43,521 nucleotides of DNA from Rhodobacterales bacterium (GTDB lineage: Bacteria; Myxococcota_A; UBA796; GCA-2862545). Under the pieces are notes generated by a model that was given only the letters and a program-made list of their open reading frames with translations, was not told the DNA's origin and ran no database searches. The translations under genes and the position numbers were made by a program. The stretch is taken from NCBI GenBank assembly GCA_009936995.1, contig JAACDH010000177.1, positions 1 to 43,521 of the forward strand, read 5' to 3'. Shown piece after piece: positions 8,087 through 17,725 of this stretch (positions within the stretch are counted from its first letter, which is position 1; every line of letters starts with the position of its first letter).

Positions 8087-8827
8087 TTAGAGACAATTGG
8101 GGTCGGCGGCGATGTCGGCCTCGGTCACCGTCTGTAAGGGTCCGCTGACGCCTTGGCCCGTCAGGTCGACGACTTCGATGGCAAGACAGGTGTTGTTCGT
8201 GCTGGGCGCGGGGCACGGGGCGCAGCTGACGCCAAACAAGCCGAGTAGATCGCAAGTTTCGCCCGGCTGGATATCGAGGCTACTGGTGTCGACGATGCCG
8301 GCGAAGGACATGTCCTGCATTTGGCTTAGGTCGGCCGAGAAGGTGCCGGAGATGGCCACGTCGGCGATGATCAGATCCGCGCCGCTAACGCTCAGGACGA
8401 TCTCGTTGGTGATCAGCTCGAAGTAGGGGTCGGCGCTGAAATCGGCGGGGGTGGGCGTCGTGAACGTGGTGGTGCAGAGGTCTTGCCCGCTGACGCCATC
8501 GCTGAGCGCGCCGATGATGTACAGGTCGGGACCTTGGATGTCGGTGATGCCGAGCAGGAGCTCTTGTTCGAGCAAACTCCCGATGATAAAGCCCACACCG
8601 GCCGGTTGGATCCAAGTGCCCGAGCTGATGTCGATGACGTAGGTGTTGTCGATCAGATCGGCGGGAGGCGTCGTTGTAGCCGTTGTCGTGGTGGACGTGG
8701 TGGACGTGGTGGACGTGGTCGACGTGGTTGGGGGCGTGTCGGTGTCGACCGGGTTGGTGGGGTCTTCGGCCTCTTCAGAGCTGCAGCCGAGGATGATAAA
8801 AGGCAGGCACAGTAGGACATAGCGCAC
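8087..8827 (-). CDS. Lipoprotein with Thr/Ser repeat linker
   Basis: A 246-residue lipoprotein starting at GTG 8827, with GGAG 6 bases upstream. The signal ends in the lipobox ILGC (Cys15). Residues 30-54 form a Thr-rich linker (TTSTTSTTST type), encoded by a 9-base repeat (GTGGACGTG on the plus strand, about 8690-8730). The remaining 190 residues form an unrecognised, Asp/Ile/Ser-rich, probably beta-rich domain with Cys clustered toward the C-terminus (around CDLLGLFGVSCAPCPAP), likely disulphide-bonded. It is divergent from the MopE-type gene at 8925. It shares lipobox-plus-linker design, but not visible sequence, with the gene at 7026. Confidence 0.72.
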   Translation of the reverse strand: MRYVLLCLPFIILGCSSEEAEDPTNPVDTDTPPTTSTTSTTSTTSTTTTATTTPPADLIDNTYVIDISSGTWIQPAGVGFIIGSLLEQELLLGITDIQGPDLYIIGALSDGVSGQDLCTTTFTTPTPADFSADPYFELITNEIVLSVSGADLIIADVAISGTFSADLSQMQDMSFAGIVDTSSLDIQPGETCDLLGLFGVSCAPCPAPSTNNTCLAIEVVDLTGQGVSGPLQTVTEADIAADPNCL

Positions 8828-8924
8828 GTTAATCTCCGGGTTGGGTGTACCATAGCTCTGTTTGGTGGTGGGTTGCTCGTGGGGCGCGATCTTTTCCTGT
8901 AAGATAGGAGACTGGAGGTCGATA

Positions 8925-9836
8925 GTGTCTGCACGTATCTCACTGGTGTTTCTATTGGCGGCGTCTTCCCTGCTCGGCTGTGAGGAGGAGGTTGTGGAAT
9001 GTCGAAAGGGCTTTATTCCTACCTATTTGGATGCCGACGGCGATGGGTTTGGAGACGGCGACACCCTCGACGACACCTGCGGGGTGCCTGAAGGTCGTTC
9101 CACAAACAACGGTGACTGCGACGATAGCTTGGCCGAAAGCAATGTGGAAGCCGAAGAAATCTGTGATGGGTTCGACAATAACTGCAATGGTATTGTCGAC
9201 GACGGCCTCGAGGGATTGGTCTGGTACGAAGACAGTGATGGCGATGGCTATGGCAACCCCGAGATGATCTCGGACACCTGTATTATGCCGGATGGCTACG
9301 TCGAGAACGGTGACGACTGCTGGGACGAAGACGCCGCCATCAATCCCGGCGCCGAAGAGGTCTGTGACGGCATCGATAACGACTGCAATGAGCTCGCAGA
9401 TGGTCGCGACGGCGACTTGGACTGCGGAGAGTGGATCGAGGACTTCGAGCTGGGCATTCTGGATGCATACTGGAGCGTGGCTCAGTGGCGTGTCAACCCT
9501 GTCAACTTTTACGAAGGTGGTTTTGGCGCGACGAGTTCAAATATCGGTGATGGCCAGTCCACGGCCCTAGAGGTAGCGTTGGAGTTCACCGCCGATGGCG
9601 AGCTGTCGTTCTGGTTCCAAGGCGACTCCGAGAGCAACTTCGACTTTCTCCGCTTCAAGATCGACGGGGTAGAGATGGCCTCGTGGTCCGGCTCTTACCC
9701 CTGGACCCAGCATGTCCTGCAAGTACCGTCCGGTCCGCACATCCTTCGGTGGGAATACACGAAAGACGGCAGCGTCTCTACCGGTGCCGACGCGTACAAC
9801 ATCGACTTGATCGAGAGCACGAACACGGCGTTGTAG
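8925..9836 (+). CDS. MopE-type metal-binding-motif lipoprotein
   Basis: A 303-residue lipoprotein starting at GTG 8925 with GGAGGT 6 bases upstream; an ATG at 8862 would place the signal internally and is rejected. The lipobox is SLLGC. Residues about 30-170 contain the Asp/Cys repeats annotated elsewhere as putative metal-binding MopE repeats: DADGDGFGDGDT, GDCDDSLAESN, ICDGFDNNCNGIVDDGLEG, DSDGDGYGN, VCDGIDNDCNELADG. Repeated DxDxDG segments suggest Ca2+ binding. The C-terminal 130 residues (IEDFELGILDAYW onward) look like a beta-sandwich, possibly lectin- or adhesion-like, of unknown ligand. It converges on the giant repeat protein with 3 bases between stops; the two share the repeat type, hinting at related envelope functions. 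Confidence 0.82.
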   Translation: MSARISLVFLLAASSLLGCEEEVVECRKGFIPTYLDADGDGFGDGDTLDDTCGVPEGRSTNNGDCDDSLAESNVEAEEICDGFDNNCNGIVDDGLEGLVWYEDSDGDGYGNPEMISDTCIMPDGYVENGDDCWDEDAAINPGAEEVCDGIDNDCNELADGRDGDLDCGEWIEDFELGILDAYWSVAQWRVNPVNFYEGGFGATSSNIGDGQSTALEVALEFTADGELSFWFQGDSESNFDFLRFKIDGVEMASWSGSYPWTQHVLQVPSGPHILRWEYTKDGSVSTGADAYNIDLIESTNTAL

Positions 9837-9839
9837 GGG

Positions 9840-12800
9840 CTATCGTCGCCGGCGTAGTCCCAAAAGGAGTAGGGCGACCATGCCCCACCCCGACGTACTG
9901 CCGATAGACGTACAGCCGCAGCTGGCCTTGGGTGGAAGCACCGCTTGGCCGCCGTTGCAGTTTTCGTCGAGCGCGCCATTGCAGTTGTTATCGATGCCGT
10001 CGCAGATCTCGGCTGCACCGGGGTTGGCCCAGCCGTCGTTGTCGTCGCAGTCGCCTTCGTTGACCGAGTAGCCGTCGCCGTCGTTGTCGAAGAAGCCCTC
10101 GTCGATGTCGCCATCGCAGTCGTCGTCGATTCCGTTCTCGAGCTCGGTCTGTTCGGGGGAGATCTGGTCGTTTGCGTCGTCACAGTCGCCGGCCGCTTCG
10201 GAGAAACCGTCGCCATCGTCGTCGGTGTAGAAGCCGTTCTCGTCGACGTCGCCATCGCAGTCGTCGTCGATGCCATTCTCGGGCACCTCTGGGGCACCGT
10301 CGTAGATGGTGTCGTTGGTGTCGTCGCAGTCGCCTTCGGCCTCGCTCATGCCGTCACCGTCGTCATCGTAGAGCTCGGTTCCCTCGTCGGTGGTGCCGTC
10401 ACAATCGTTGTCGATGCCGTCGGGAAGCTCGGGTGCGCCGGGCCACACGGTGGCGTCGTTGTCGTCGCAGTCGCCGGCGTCGACTGTGAAGCCGTCGCCG
10501 TCGCCATCAAGTACGCCATCGTCGATGACGCCATCGCAGTCGTCATCGATTCCGTTTCCAAGTACTTCGGTTACACCTGGGCTAATCGTGGCATCGGCGT
10601 CAGCGCAGTCCCCGGGGATGGCGCCGTCGGCACAGAACACCAGGTCTTCGCAGTAGCCGTCGCCGTCGTCGTCCCAACAGTCACTGCCCTCGTCCGCGGT
10701 GCCGTCGCAGTTGTTGTCGATGCCGTCGCAGATTTCGGTAAGCGCTGGAGAAGCTACGGTCAGATTGTCGTCGCAGTCGCCACCCTCTTCGGTGTAGCCG
10801 TCGCCGTCGTCGTCGTACCAGATGGTGCCTTCATCGACGATACCGTCGCAGTCTTGGTCGGTTCCGTCTGCGACTTCGGCCAGCCCGGGGGCGATGGTGT
10901 CGTTGAAGTCGTCGCAGTCGCCGTCGCAGCTAGTGAGACCGTCGGCGTCGCTGTCGAGGAGGTTGAGCAGGGCGTCGTTGTCGTCGCAGTCATCGCACTC
11001 GAGGTCGCCGTCGCCGTCGTTATCGACCTCGAAGGTGATATTGGGGCAGGGGTCGCAGCCGTCGGGTGTGCCATCGGTGGCGGTGTCGACCAGATCGCTG
11101 AACACTGGGCAGATGTCGCAGGCGTCGGGCACGGTGTCGCCGTCGAGGTCGTCGAAGTCGGAGCCGGCCGGACAGATGTCGCAGCCGTCGACCACGCCGT
11201 CACCATCGGGGTCGGGACCGTTGTCGTCGAAACCGGGGCAGATGTCGCATAGGTTGGGTACGCCATCGCCGTCGTCGTCGGTGGGGTCGGCGTTGCAGTC
11301 ATCGCAGATGTCGCCGATGCCATCGCCGTCGGTGTCGATTTGGGTGGGGTTGATGGTCAGGACGCAGTTATCGCAGTCGTCGCCAACGTTGTCGCTGTCG
11401 AAGTCACTCTGGAGTGGGTTGGCGGTGAGTAGGCAGTTGTCGCAGGCGTCGCCGAGCAGGTCGCCGTCGGCGTCGGACTGAGCGGGGTCGGAGATGTTCG
11501 GGCACACGTCGCAGAAGTCGCCGGTGCCGTCGATGTCGGTGTCGATCTGGGCCGGATCCGAGACAGTGGGGCACACGTCACAGACGTCTCCCACGAGGTC
11601 GGCGTCGGTGTCGAGCTGCGAGAGGTTGCTGTTGGAGACACAATTATCGCAGGCATCACCCACCGAGTCGGCGTCGGCGTCTGTCTGGGAGACGTTGGCG
11701 ATGCCGTCGCAGTTGTCGCACAGGTCTCCCACGGTGTCGCCGTCTGCGTCGAGCTGCGCGGAGTTGGAGACGAGGTCGCAGTTGTCACAGGCGTCGCCGA
11801 GTAGATCTCCGTCTGTGTCGAGCTGGGAGGTGTTGGCGTTGACCGGGCAGTTGTCACAGTCGTCGCCGAGTAGATCGCCGTCGGTGTCGAGCTGGGAGAC
11901 ATTGGGAATGATGTCGCAGTTATCGCAGGTGTCCCCTACCGAATCACCGTCAGCGTCGAGCTGGGCCGCGTTGGCATCGGAGAGGCAGTTGTCGCAAGCG
12001 TCGCCCACCAGGTCGGCGTCTGCGTCGGCTTGGGCGTCGTTGGCGGCGGCCGGGCAGTTGTCGCAGTCGTCGCCGAGAAGGTCGCCATCAGTGTTGATTT
12101 GGGCCAGGTTGCTAACCGTGGGACAATTGTCACAGGCGTCACCGAGGGCGTCGGCGTCGGTGTCGGTCTGGGAGGCGTTCGACACGGTGCTGCAGTTGTC
12201 GCAGTCGTCGCCGAGTAGATCGCCGTCGGTGTCGAGTTGGTCGAAATTCTGTGTGGAGGCGCAGTTATCACAGACGTCGCCCACCAGGTCGCCATCGCTG
12301 TCGAGTTGGTCAAAGTTGTCGGTGGTGGTGCAGTTGTCGCAGACGTCGCCGAGTAAGTCGCCGTCGGTGTCGGTCTGAGCGTCGTTCGCGGTGCCGGCGC
12401 AGTTGTCACAAGCGTCGCCCCACAAATCGCCGTCTACGTTGGTCTGGTCTTGGTTATCCATAGAAGGACAGTTGTCGCAGGCGTCGCCGAGGGTGTCGGT
12501 GTCGCTGTTCAGTTGGTCAAAGTTGGCCGCCGTGGTGCAGTTGTCGCAGGCGTCGCCCACCAGGTCGGTGTCGGTGTCGGTCTGGGCGTTATTGGAGTCG
12601 GAAAAGCAGTTGTCGCAGGCGTCTCCGACCATGTCGCCGTCGAAGTCCAGCTGGTCGTTGTTGGAGTCGTTCGGGCAGCTGTCGCAGGCGTCGCCCACCA
12701 GGTCGCCGTCAACATCTTCTTGGCCGGGGTTGCTGATGTCAGGGCAGTTGTCGTCGTTGTCGTAGACGTCATCTGCGTCGCCATCGCGTCGGATGTTCAG

Positions 12801-14132
12801 GTCGTCGGCGATGGCCTCGGTGATCTCGTTGTTGGTGACGTCGAGGACAAACGCGGTGTTGGACAGGATGCTCTCGTCAGCCACATCGGCGATGACTACG
12901 TCGATGATCACGGTAACGCTGTTGCCGGCGGTGACTGGGATGCCGTCGATAAGTGCGTCGGTGGCCGTAGAGTTGTTGATGCCCGTGCCGTCGTCGACGA
13001 CCGTGTAGCTGGCGGCTTCGGCGGGGATGACGTCGGAGACATCGGCAAAGCCATCTAGGGTTCCGCCGTTGGTGATTTCGATCGTGTATCGGACCGTATC
13101 ACCAGGGTTGATCACGCCGTCCGAGTTCACATCAATCTGAAGTGCGCCCTCCTTGGTCGCGATGATGTAGGGGAGCTGGTCCATGCCCACCACGTTGACC
13201 GCCAGCCAGTACTTGTCGTTGCCGCCGCCAAAGATGACGTCGATGCTGCTGTCGAGGGCGGTGAGCGCAGTGGAGATGTCGAAGGCGTCGATGTCGACCC
13301 CCACCACGCCGGTTTGGGTGGGTGTGGTGGTGTTGATGGTCCGGTTCATGGGGTTGTCGGTGGGATTATCGGGGTCGCTGAGTCGAAGATAGCCGCCGCC
13401 TGGCACGCCGGCGACGTCGACGAACTCGGTGGCCGAGGCCGCGCTGTCGCCCTCCATGGTGTAGTAGGTGAGGCTGCCAGACGGTGAAATTGCTGCGTTG
13501 AAGCCGGATAGACTGAGGTTTACCGTGTTGGCGGAGAGGGTCTGGATACCGTCGTAGAGCACCACACGGCGCGCGCCCAGGCTGGTGTCGGAGTACACCA
13601 AGAGCAGGGCCGCCGAGGCGTTGTCGGTGGAGCCGTTGTTGATGCGTCCTGTGTAGTCGTCGACCGTCCAGGTGCCGATCATCGTGGCGCCGCCGGCGGT
13701 GACTTCGGCGGTGAGATCGGTGTGACAGGACCACACGTCGTAAGAGCCCGCACCACCGTCTGCACAGTAGCAGGCGTCGGCGGTGACGGCGTTGACCGAG
13801 CCGTCGGCGTACGTGACGGTGAGGTCGGCGTCCGGCGAGGATGAGGTGCACGGATCGGGGGTGGAGGATTGGGTTTGGGTGCCGCCCCAATACAGCTGGG
13901 CGTGTACGAGGGTAGCGGAAGCGGGTACGTCGACGGCGGTTACGTCGAAGCTGGCCGGCAGCGCCAGGGTGTCGACCTTGTTGTCGCCGTCGGTGTCGGC
14001 GGCCAGGGAGGTGCCATGGAGGAAGTGCGCCAGCGAGCCGTCCCAGCTGTTGCGCTGCGCAAGGGGTTCGTCGGCTTGGGCTGTGGCGGCGAACGTCAAC
14101 AGGGTGGCACCAAGCATGCGGATTGCGAACAC
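9840..14132 (-). CDS. Giant secreted TSP3/MopE repeat protein with MYXO-CTERM-like tail
   Basis: A protein of about 1430 residues. Start: GTG 14132 is preferred (GGAGG 4 bases upstream) and gives a signal peptide ending [11 protein letters not shown] 14156 or 14117 are alternatives. Order: signal; an N-terminal beta-rich region of about 280 residues; a DUF11-like domain ([20 protein letters not shown]); 21 thrombospondin-type-3 repeats of 23 residues (pattern CDNCxxxxNxxQxDxDGDxxGDA); about five shortened copies (CDICP...); seven MopE-type repeats ([27 protein letters not shown]); and a tail with CGC, a hydrophobic stretch [10 protein letters not shown] and RRRR. The tail matches the MYXO-CTERM sorting pattern, so cleavage by a myxosortase and surface display are inferred. 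The repeats should bind many Ca2+ ions. Likely an adhesin or surface fibre; ligand unknown. Confidence 0.88.
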   Translation of the reverse strand: MFAIRMLGATLLTFAATAQADEPLAQRNSWDGSLAHFLHGTSLAADTDGDNKVDTLALPASFDVTAVDVPASATLVHAQLYWGGTQTQSSTPDPCTSSSPDADLTVTYADGSVNAVTADACYCADGGAGSYDVWSCHTDLTAEVTAGGATMIGTWTVDDYTGRINNGSTDNASAALLLVYSDTSLGARRVVLYDGIQTLSANTVNLSLSGFNAAISPSGSLTYYTMEGDSAASATEFVDVAGVPGGGYLRLSDPDNPTDNPMNRTINTTTPTQTGVVGVDIDAFDISTALTALDSSIDVIFGGGNDKYWLAVNVVGMDQLPYIIATKEGALQIDVNSDGVINPGDTVRYTIEITNGGTLDGFADVSDVIPAEAASYTVVDDGTGINNSTATDALIDGIPVTAGNSVTVIIDVVIADVADESILSNTAFVLDVTNNEITEAIADDLNIRRDGDADDVYDNDDNCPDISNPGQEDVDGDLVGDACDSCPNDSNNDQLDFDGDMVGDACDNCFSDSNNAQTDTDTDLVGDACDNCTTAANFDQLNSDTDTLGDACDNCPSMDNQDQTNVDGDLWGDACDNCAGTANDAQTDTDGDLLGDVCDNCTTTDNFDQLDSDGDLVGDVCDNCASTQNFDQLDTDGDLLGDDCDNCSTVSNASQTDTDADALGDACDNCPTVSNLAQINTDGDLLGDDCDNCPAAANDAQADADADLVGDACDNCLSDANAAQLDADGDSVGDTCDNCDIIPNVSQLDTDGDLLGDDCDNCPVNANTSQLDTDGDLLGDACDNCDLVSNSAQLDADGDTVGDLCDNCDGIANVSQTDADADSVGDACDNCVSNSNLSQLDTDADLVGDVCDVCPTVSDPAQIDTDIDGTGDFCDVCPNISDPAQSDADGDLLGDACDNCLLTANPLQSDFDSDNVGDDCDNCVLTINPTQIDTDGDGIGDICDDCNADPTDDDGDGVPNLCDICPGFDDNGPDPDGDGVVDGCDICPAGSDFDDLDGDTVPDACDICPVFSDLVDTATDGTPDGCDPCPNITFEVDNDGDGDLECDDCDDNDALLNLLDSDADGLTSCDGDCDDFNDTIAPGLAEVADGTDQDCDGIVDEGTIWYDDDGDGYTEEGGDCDDNLTVASPALTEICDGIDNNCDGTADEGSDCWDDDGDGYCEDLVFCADGAIPGDCADADATISPGVTEVLGNGIDDDCDGVIDDGVLDGDGDGFTVDAGDCDDNDATVWPGAPELPDGIDNDCDGTTDEGTELYDDDGDGMSEAEGDCDDTNDTIYDGAPEVPENGIDDDCDGDVDENGFYTDDDGDGFSEAAGDCDDANDQISPEQTELENGIDDDCDGDIDEGFFDNDGDGYSVNEGDCDDNDGWANPGAAEICDGIDNNCNGALDENCNGGQAVLPPKASCGCTSIGSTSGWGMVALLLLGLRRRR
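9960..10990 (-). repeat. MopE-type Asp/Cys repeats (7 copies)
   Basis: Within the giant gene, seven imperfect units of about 35-50 codons repeat the pattern DDDGDG-(x)n-GDCDD-(x)n-P-(x)n-IDNDCDG-x-x-DEG. They lie C-terminal to the TSP3 array. On the plus strand they show as recurrent GTCGTCGCAGTCGCC-like words. Boundaries are approximate. Confidence 0.75.
11308..12756 (-). repeat. TSP3 array, 21 x 69-bp in-frame repeats
   Basis: Twenty-one consecutive units of 23 codons (69 bases) each, all with CDNC or a close variant at the start and GD near the end, with no insertions or deletions between units. Variation is concentrated in residues 5-12 of the unit. Five shorter degenerate copies follow to about 10990. 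The strict spacing points to expansion by unequal recombination with selection for the Asp and Cys positions. It is coding sequence, not a CRISPR array. Confidence 0.85.
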
Positions 14133-14217
14133 GATTCCTCCGAAGGTGTGAATCATCGGAGTGTAACAGTCGGTCAAGACATTGGTGTGGCGACTTGTGA
14201 GGAGGTAGTGTTGATGC

Positions 14218-15168
14218 ATGTCTCGTGGACGAAACACAGCGTATTTTTCGGGGGTGTTCCTGGCGCTCGGCGCGTTGTGGTGGCTGTGGCCGTCGCCCGA
14301 GGCCGTGCAAGTCGCTGATCCCAAAGTGCGCGTTGAGAAGTTCACATCTAGAATATCAGGCCCCGTGGCCTCTTCGGCAGACGCCCCCTCGGAACAGACC
14401 GTGTCTGACGACCTCGTTGCCGTTCGATGTGTAGTGAAGCTCGAACCCGGCGCAACAATCACCCACTTGGTGGCGTTTGGGGGCAGACGGGGCATTCGGT
14501 TAGACGGTCAGCTCGATGGCGACGTGCTTGCGTTCCAGGCCCGAGGCGCGTCCGGCGAGGGACTGGTGCAGTTCGACGGCTACCAACGGTCTAACTTCCA
14601 GTGGGCCACCATCGACGGTGAGGTCCGCTGTAGCCTTTCACCTCCTCGCCGATTGAGCGCCTTCGTCCAAGGGCGTGTGCACGCTGCGGTCAAAGCCATG
14701 GACGGTGCGGTGTGGGTCGAGGGCTGCGGCACCCGGACCGCGATGCTCGACTCTTCCGGTGGCTTCACCCTGGACACCGTTCCCCAGGACTGCCAGCTGC
14801 GCGCCTGTCGGCAAGCGGGTCAGCTTCGCCTTTGCGGCCCAGCGGTACCGGTGAAGCTCAGCGAAAATGGCGAAGTTCTCGTGGACCTCCAGGCCCCCGA
14901 ATATCGGCCCGCCGGCATCGGCATCGAGCTGATGCAGGTGAACTCCGGCATCCGAATCGGTCGGGTGCTGCCCAATACGCCCGGTTGGCGTGCGGGGCTG
15001 GAGCAGGGCGACGTCATCACCTCGGTAGATGGCGAGTCGGTCCAAGGCATGGATCTGGATGAGTTCATTTCGTGGGCGGTGGGCCCCGAGGGCACGGATG
15101 TTGCGATCGAAGTGATGACCGCAGAAGGCGTTGAGGAAGTGGTCATTCGGCGGGGAATCGTAAACTAG
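14218..15168 (+). CDS. Membrane-anchored PDZ-domain protein
   Basis: A 316-residue protein with an uncleaved-looking N-terminal membrane segment (about residues 9-25, [16 protein letters not shown]) and a periplasmic remainder. The last 90 residues form a PDZ domain: [41 protein letters not shown]. The middle (about 60-220) is beta-rich with three Cys pairs and is not recognised. GGAGG is 12 bases before the ATG, and an in-frame stop just upstream excludes an earlier start. It is divergent from the giant repeat gene (85 bases between starts). No protease domain is present, so it is more likely an adaptor or a type II secretion GspC-like relative; that is a guess. Its stop shares the CTAG at 15165-15168 with the stop of the opposing gene. 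Confidence 0.75.
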   Translation: MSRGRNTAYFSGVFLALGALWWLWPSPEAVQVADPKVRVEKFTSRISGPVASSADAPSEQTVSDDLVAVRCVVKLEPGATITHLVAFGGRRGIRLDGQLDGDVLAFQARGASGEGLVQFDGYQRSNFQWATIDGEVRCSLSPPRRLSAFVQGRVHAAVKAMDGAVWVEGCGTRTAMLDSSGGFTLDTVPQDCQLRACRQAGQLRLCGPAVPVKLSENGEVLVDLQAPEYRPAGIGIELMQVNSGIRIGRVLPNTPGWRAGLEQGDVITSVDGESVQGMDLDEFISWAVGPEGTDVAIEVMTAEGVEEVVIRRGIVN

Positions 15169-16514
15169 CTCCCGGCTTGCTCTGTCCTTCGCTTCGCCTG
15201 GTATGTCAACGTCCCCAGCCGAACCGGCACGCCCACCCAGCTGGCCGCCCAGCCGCCCCAAGTCTCGATTCGTAGATTCGCGGTGCCGCTAAATGTTAGG
15301 CTGCGCTCGCCGACCACATGGCCTTGAAAAGCCACCCGAACCCATGCCGGTAGGGCGATGCCTCGCCACACCACTTGGTTGGCGCCCAGCACCAAGTCGC
15401 CGTTGTGAAGCAAGCGCGGAACCAGTGGAACCCGCACACCCAGCTCGGGGAAGGTCTCGACGACGGCGGGGGTTCCGTCGACGGTTTGACCCGGCGCAAA
15501 ATCGGAGTCGAATACCCGCAGCTGGTCGTCGCAGTCGATCTCGCGGACAAAGTGCATGGTGCCGTCTTCGCGAGAGAAGACGTGGAACCGGGCCGGCCAG
15601 GTGTTGCCCTCGCGGCTCTCGGAGAGGCCTTGGCCAGTCAGTCGCTGGACCACGGAGAGGATGATTCGAACCAGCACATTGGGGCAGGAGAACGCAGCCC
15701 GGGCGTCCCAAGAACTCGGGTTGTTGTAGAACCGCCTTAAGGTGGGATGGACTTCGAGGGCGCGGTCGCCGAGGACAGACTCTAACAGTGGCCACTGGTC
15801 GGCGTTGGCGATGCGGCCTCGGGCGCGAAGGCGGAGTCCCCGTCGGACCAATCCGGCGCTCGAGAAGGCGCCGATTAGGCTGCTGACCAGGGTGGAGACC
15901 ACCTGGCGATCGGTGATTTGGTCAGACGGCCTGGACTTGGGTGCGAGGACGCTTCGGGCGGCCCGACCGAAGTACATGGCGAGCAGCCCGGTTCCGTCGT
16001 TGAGCAGGTGGCGGACCGCGCGGATGAGCCCCGTAGCGAAAGCGGTCTCGCCGGCCCAGTCGCCCCGTCGAGCCAGGCTGTCTTCGTGGCGAGCCCCTAA
16101 GCTGGCGGCCATGTGGTCCCGTAGACGCTGGTACGTGGCGTCGTCGGCGTTGGCGTCTGCCTCGGCTTGAAACTGACGATCCCAGCCGGCCTCTTCGACG
16201 GCAGCGAGGTCTTCGATATGAGCGTCTAACCAGCGTTCAGTGCGGATCTGAACCGGCTGTCCGGCTTCGCAGCTGTGCACGTAGGCTCGCCACTCGTCGG
16301 TCTTTGGTTGGCCGTCCCCGTCGACGGGGCACATGGTGTCGCCGATGCGCGCGAACGGTTCGCTGACCTGCCAGAACTCCCCCAAGACCGTGGCGGACGC
16401 GCCCAACAGGTGCAGCGAGACGGCTTCGCAGGGGTAGCGTTGATAGAACGCTACCAGCTGGGCCAGGGTGGCGCGGGCCTGGTCGTCTCGCGCGGTGGGA
16501 TCAGACCAGTTCAC
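15165..16514 (-). CDS. DUF4166-like domain protein
   Basis: A 449-residue protein starting at GTG 16514, with GAGGAG 6 bases upstream; it overlaps the end of the upstream membrane SRPBCC gene by 14 bases. Residues about 260-440 resemble DUF4166, a domain often found behind saccharopine-dehydrogenase-like enzymes: VHPTLRRFYNNP, PARFHVFSREDG, HFVREIDCDDQLRVF, LVPRLLHNGDLVL, LPAWVRVAFQGHV. The first 240 residues are not recognised and show no nucleotide-binding Gly motif, so a linked dehydrogenase is absent. Tight overlap with the SRPBCC gene suggests both act on one hydrophobic ligand; this is inference. The stop codon overlaps that of the convergent PDZ gene in a shared CTAG. Confidence 0.55.
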   Translation of the reverse strand: MNWSDPTARDDQARATLAQLVAFYQRYPCEAVSLHLLGASATVLGEFWQVSEPFARIGDTMCPVDGDGQPKTDEWRAYVHSCEAGQPVQIRTERWLDAHIEDLAAVEEAGWDRQFQAEADANADDATYQRLRDHMAASLGARHEDSLARRGDWAGETAFATGLIRAVRHLLNDGTGLLAMYFGRAARSVLAPKSRPSDQITDRQVVSTLVSSLIGAFSSAGLVRRGLRLRARGRIANADQWPLLESVLGDRALEVHPTLRRFYNNPSSWDARAAFSCPNVLVRIILSVVQRLTGQGLSESREGNTWPARFHVFSREDGTMHFVREIDCDDQLRVFDSDFAPGQTVDGTPAVVETFPELGVRVPLVPRLLHNGDLVLGANQVVWRGIALPAWVRVAFQGHVVGERSLTFSGTANLRIETWGGWAASWVGVPVRLGTLTYQAKRRTEQAGS

Positions 16515-17685
16515 GGCGCTCCTCAAGGGTTCCGCTGCCGACCCATCCCCTTGCGAACGGGAGTTTAGGCAGCGCCGCACCGAGTAATCGGGGGATCGCG
16601 AAGCGGACGAAGGAGGCGCGGTCGCTCCGGCTGGCGGGGGCGAAGCCGGGCTCGTCTAGCCAGCGCCGAAGGGTCTCGAAGCTCCACTCGGTGGCCAGAG
16701 AGAGCAACGGGCGGAACATCAAATGATCGAACCAAGCGCCAGGCCAGCCGAAGCGCGCGTCGTAGTCGTACACGCTGCGGAACAGGAGAGTGCCGTCATC
16801 TTGGGGCATGTAGGTCCAGACGCCTTTACCGTTGTGCATGAGCGATTTGGGGTCGTCGCTGTCGAAGCGAAAAGCGGACGAACGGAGGTGATCGGTGTTT
16901 CGATAAGAGCCGGTTCCCTGGATAGCGATGCCAGGAACGATGCGGGTGATGTACAGCAGCTCGCGGGTCTCGTCATCTGCGCTGGGCTGCGAGAGGTACT
17001 GAATTTCGTCGAAGCGCAGGTCCCACTGGACGTGGTTGGCGGCGTCGATGGTGCGGTCCCAGACGTCTTGGGCGTTGGCCTTGAGGACCACCTCGGTGAC
17101 GATGCGTTTGGGTGTCTTTAGTGGCATCGGAGACGGGACATGCTCGCCCAAGCGCTTCCGGTCAAGCGCGAGAAAAGCCAACCAGTGATCGGGCATAAAG
17201 TCCCAGAGTCCCAGCCCAATGGCGCTTGCTCCCATGACGGTCATGTAGGTTCGGGCGAGCTCGGGAACGGCCGGCGCGGCCCACAGAATCGCCGTGGGTT
17301 CGTGCCACCAACCGGTGGCCGCTTGGGCCACGGCCATGGCGTATCCGCCGACCAAGAAGGAGAGGATGATGTGCAGCAGGTACTCTCCGCGCTGAAGGCC
17401 GCCCACTTCGGCGCGGGAGTCGTTCTCTACCCACACATCGGTCCAGGCGGCGAGCACGTCGACGACGTACAGCGGCAACAGGAGCAACAGCGCCCAGCCG
17501 TGCCACTGCAGGTGGGCGATCCACAAGAACTGCAGGCCGTAGGCGATATGGCGGACAGCGTGAAGCCGGGCTTCGGTGCGGCTGGACGCGCGGAACGGAA
17601 CCTTGGCCTGCCAAGCGTGGAACACCAAGACGTCCAGGGCTCCCAAGTGTGCGACGACCAGCAGTATCCAGAATGCGGTGACCAT
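16501..17685 (-). CDS. Membrane protein with C-terminal SRPBCC (START-like) domain
   Basis: A 394-residue protein. Residues 1-165 contain about five hydrophobic segments (FWILLVVAHLGALDVLVF, WALLLLLPLYVVDVLAA, LLHIILSFLVGGYAMAVA, others) and form a membrane domain. After a linker, residues about 190-345 look like a polyketide-cyclase/START-type SRPBCC domain: PKRIVTEVVLKANAQDVWD, ANHVQWDLRFDEI, GTGSYRNTDHLRSS, GVWTYMPQDDGTLLFRSVYD, ending in the long helix with LATEWSFETLRRWL. SRPBCC domains bind hydrophobic ligands. The ATG at 17685 has only a weak upstream GAG. It is coupled to the DUF4166-like gene; together they may form a membrane lipid or pigment handling pair. Confidence 0.68.
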   Translation of the reverse strand: MVTAFWILLVVAHLGALDVLVFHAWQAKVPFRASSRTEARLHAVRHIAYGLQFLWIAHLQWHGWALLLLLPLYVVDVLAAWTDVWVENDSRAEVGGLQRGEYLLHIILSFLVGGYAMAVAQAATGWWHEPTAILWAAPAVPELARTYMTVMGASAIGLGLWDFMPDHWLAFLALDRKRLGEHVPSPMPLKTPKRIVTEVVLKANAQDVWDRTIDAANHVQWDLRFDEIQYLSQPSADDETRELLYITRIVPGIAIQGTGSYRNTDHLRSSAFRFDSDDPKSLMHNGKGVWTYMPQDDGTLLFRSVYDYDARFGWPGAWFDHLMFRPLLSLATEWSFETLRRWLDEPGFAPASRSDRASFVRFAIPRLLGAALPKLPFARGWVGSGTLEERRELV

Positions 17686-17725
17686 GGTTGCTCATCTCGG
17701 GGGTCTGCTGTCGTCGTGACGCAGA

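Noticed and set aside
9945-11252. Long plus-strand open frame of 435 codons across the repeat gene
   Set aside because: It is the mirror of Asp/Cys-rich repeats on the minus strand; the Val/Ala/Gly-only composition, lack of an RBS and lack of domains show a shadow frame.
11308-12756. CRISPR-like array (regular 69-bp periodicity)
   Set aside because: The repeats are in frame, encode TSP3 units, vary at codon level and have no identical repeat/spacer structure or cas genes.
14133-14495. N-terminal extension of the giant repeat protein
   Set aside because: It runs antisense through the PDZ gene and would bury the signal peptide.
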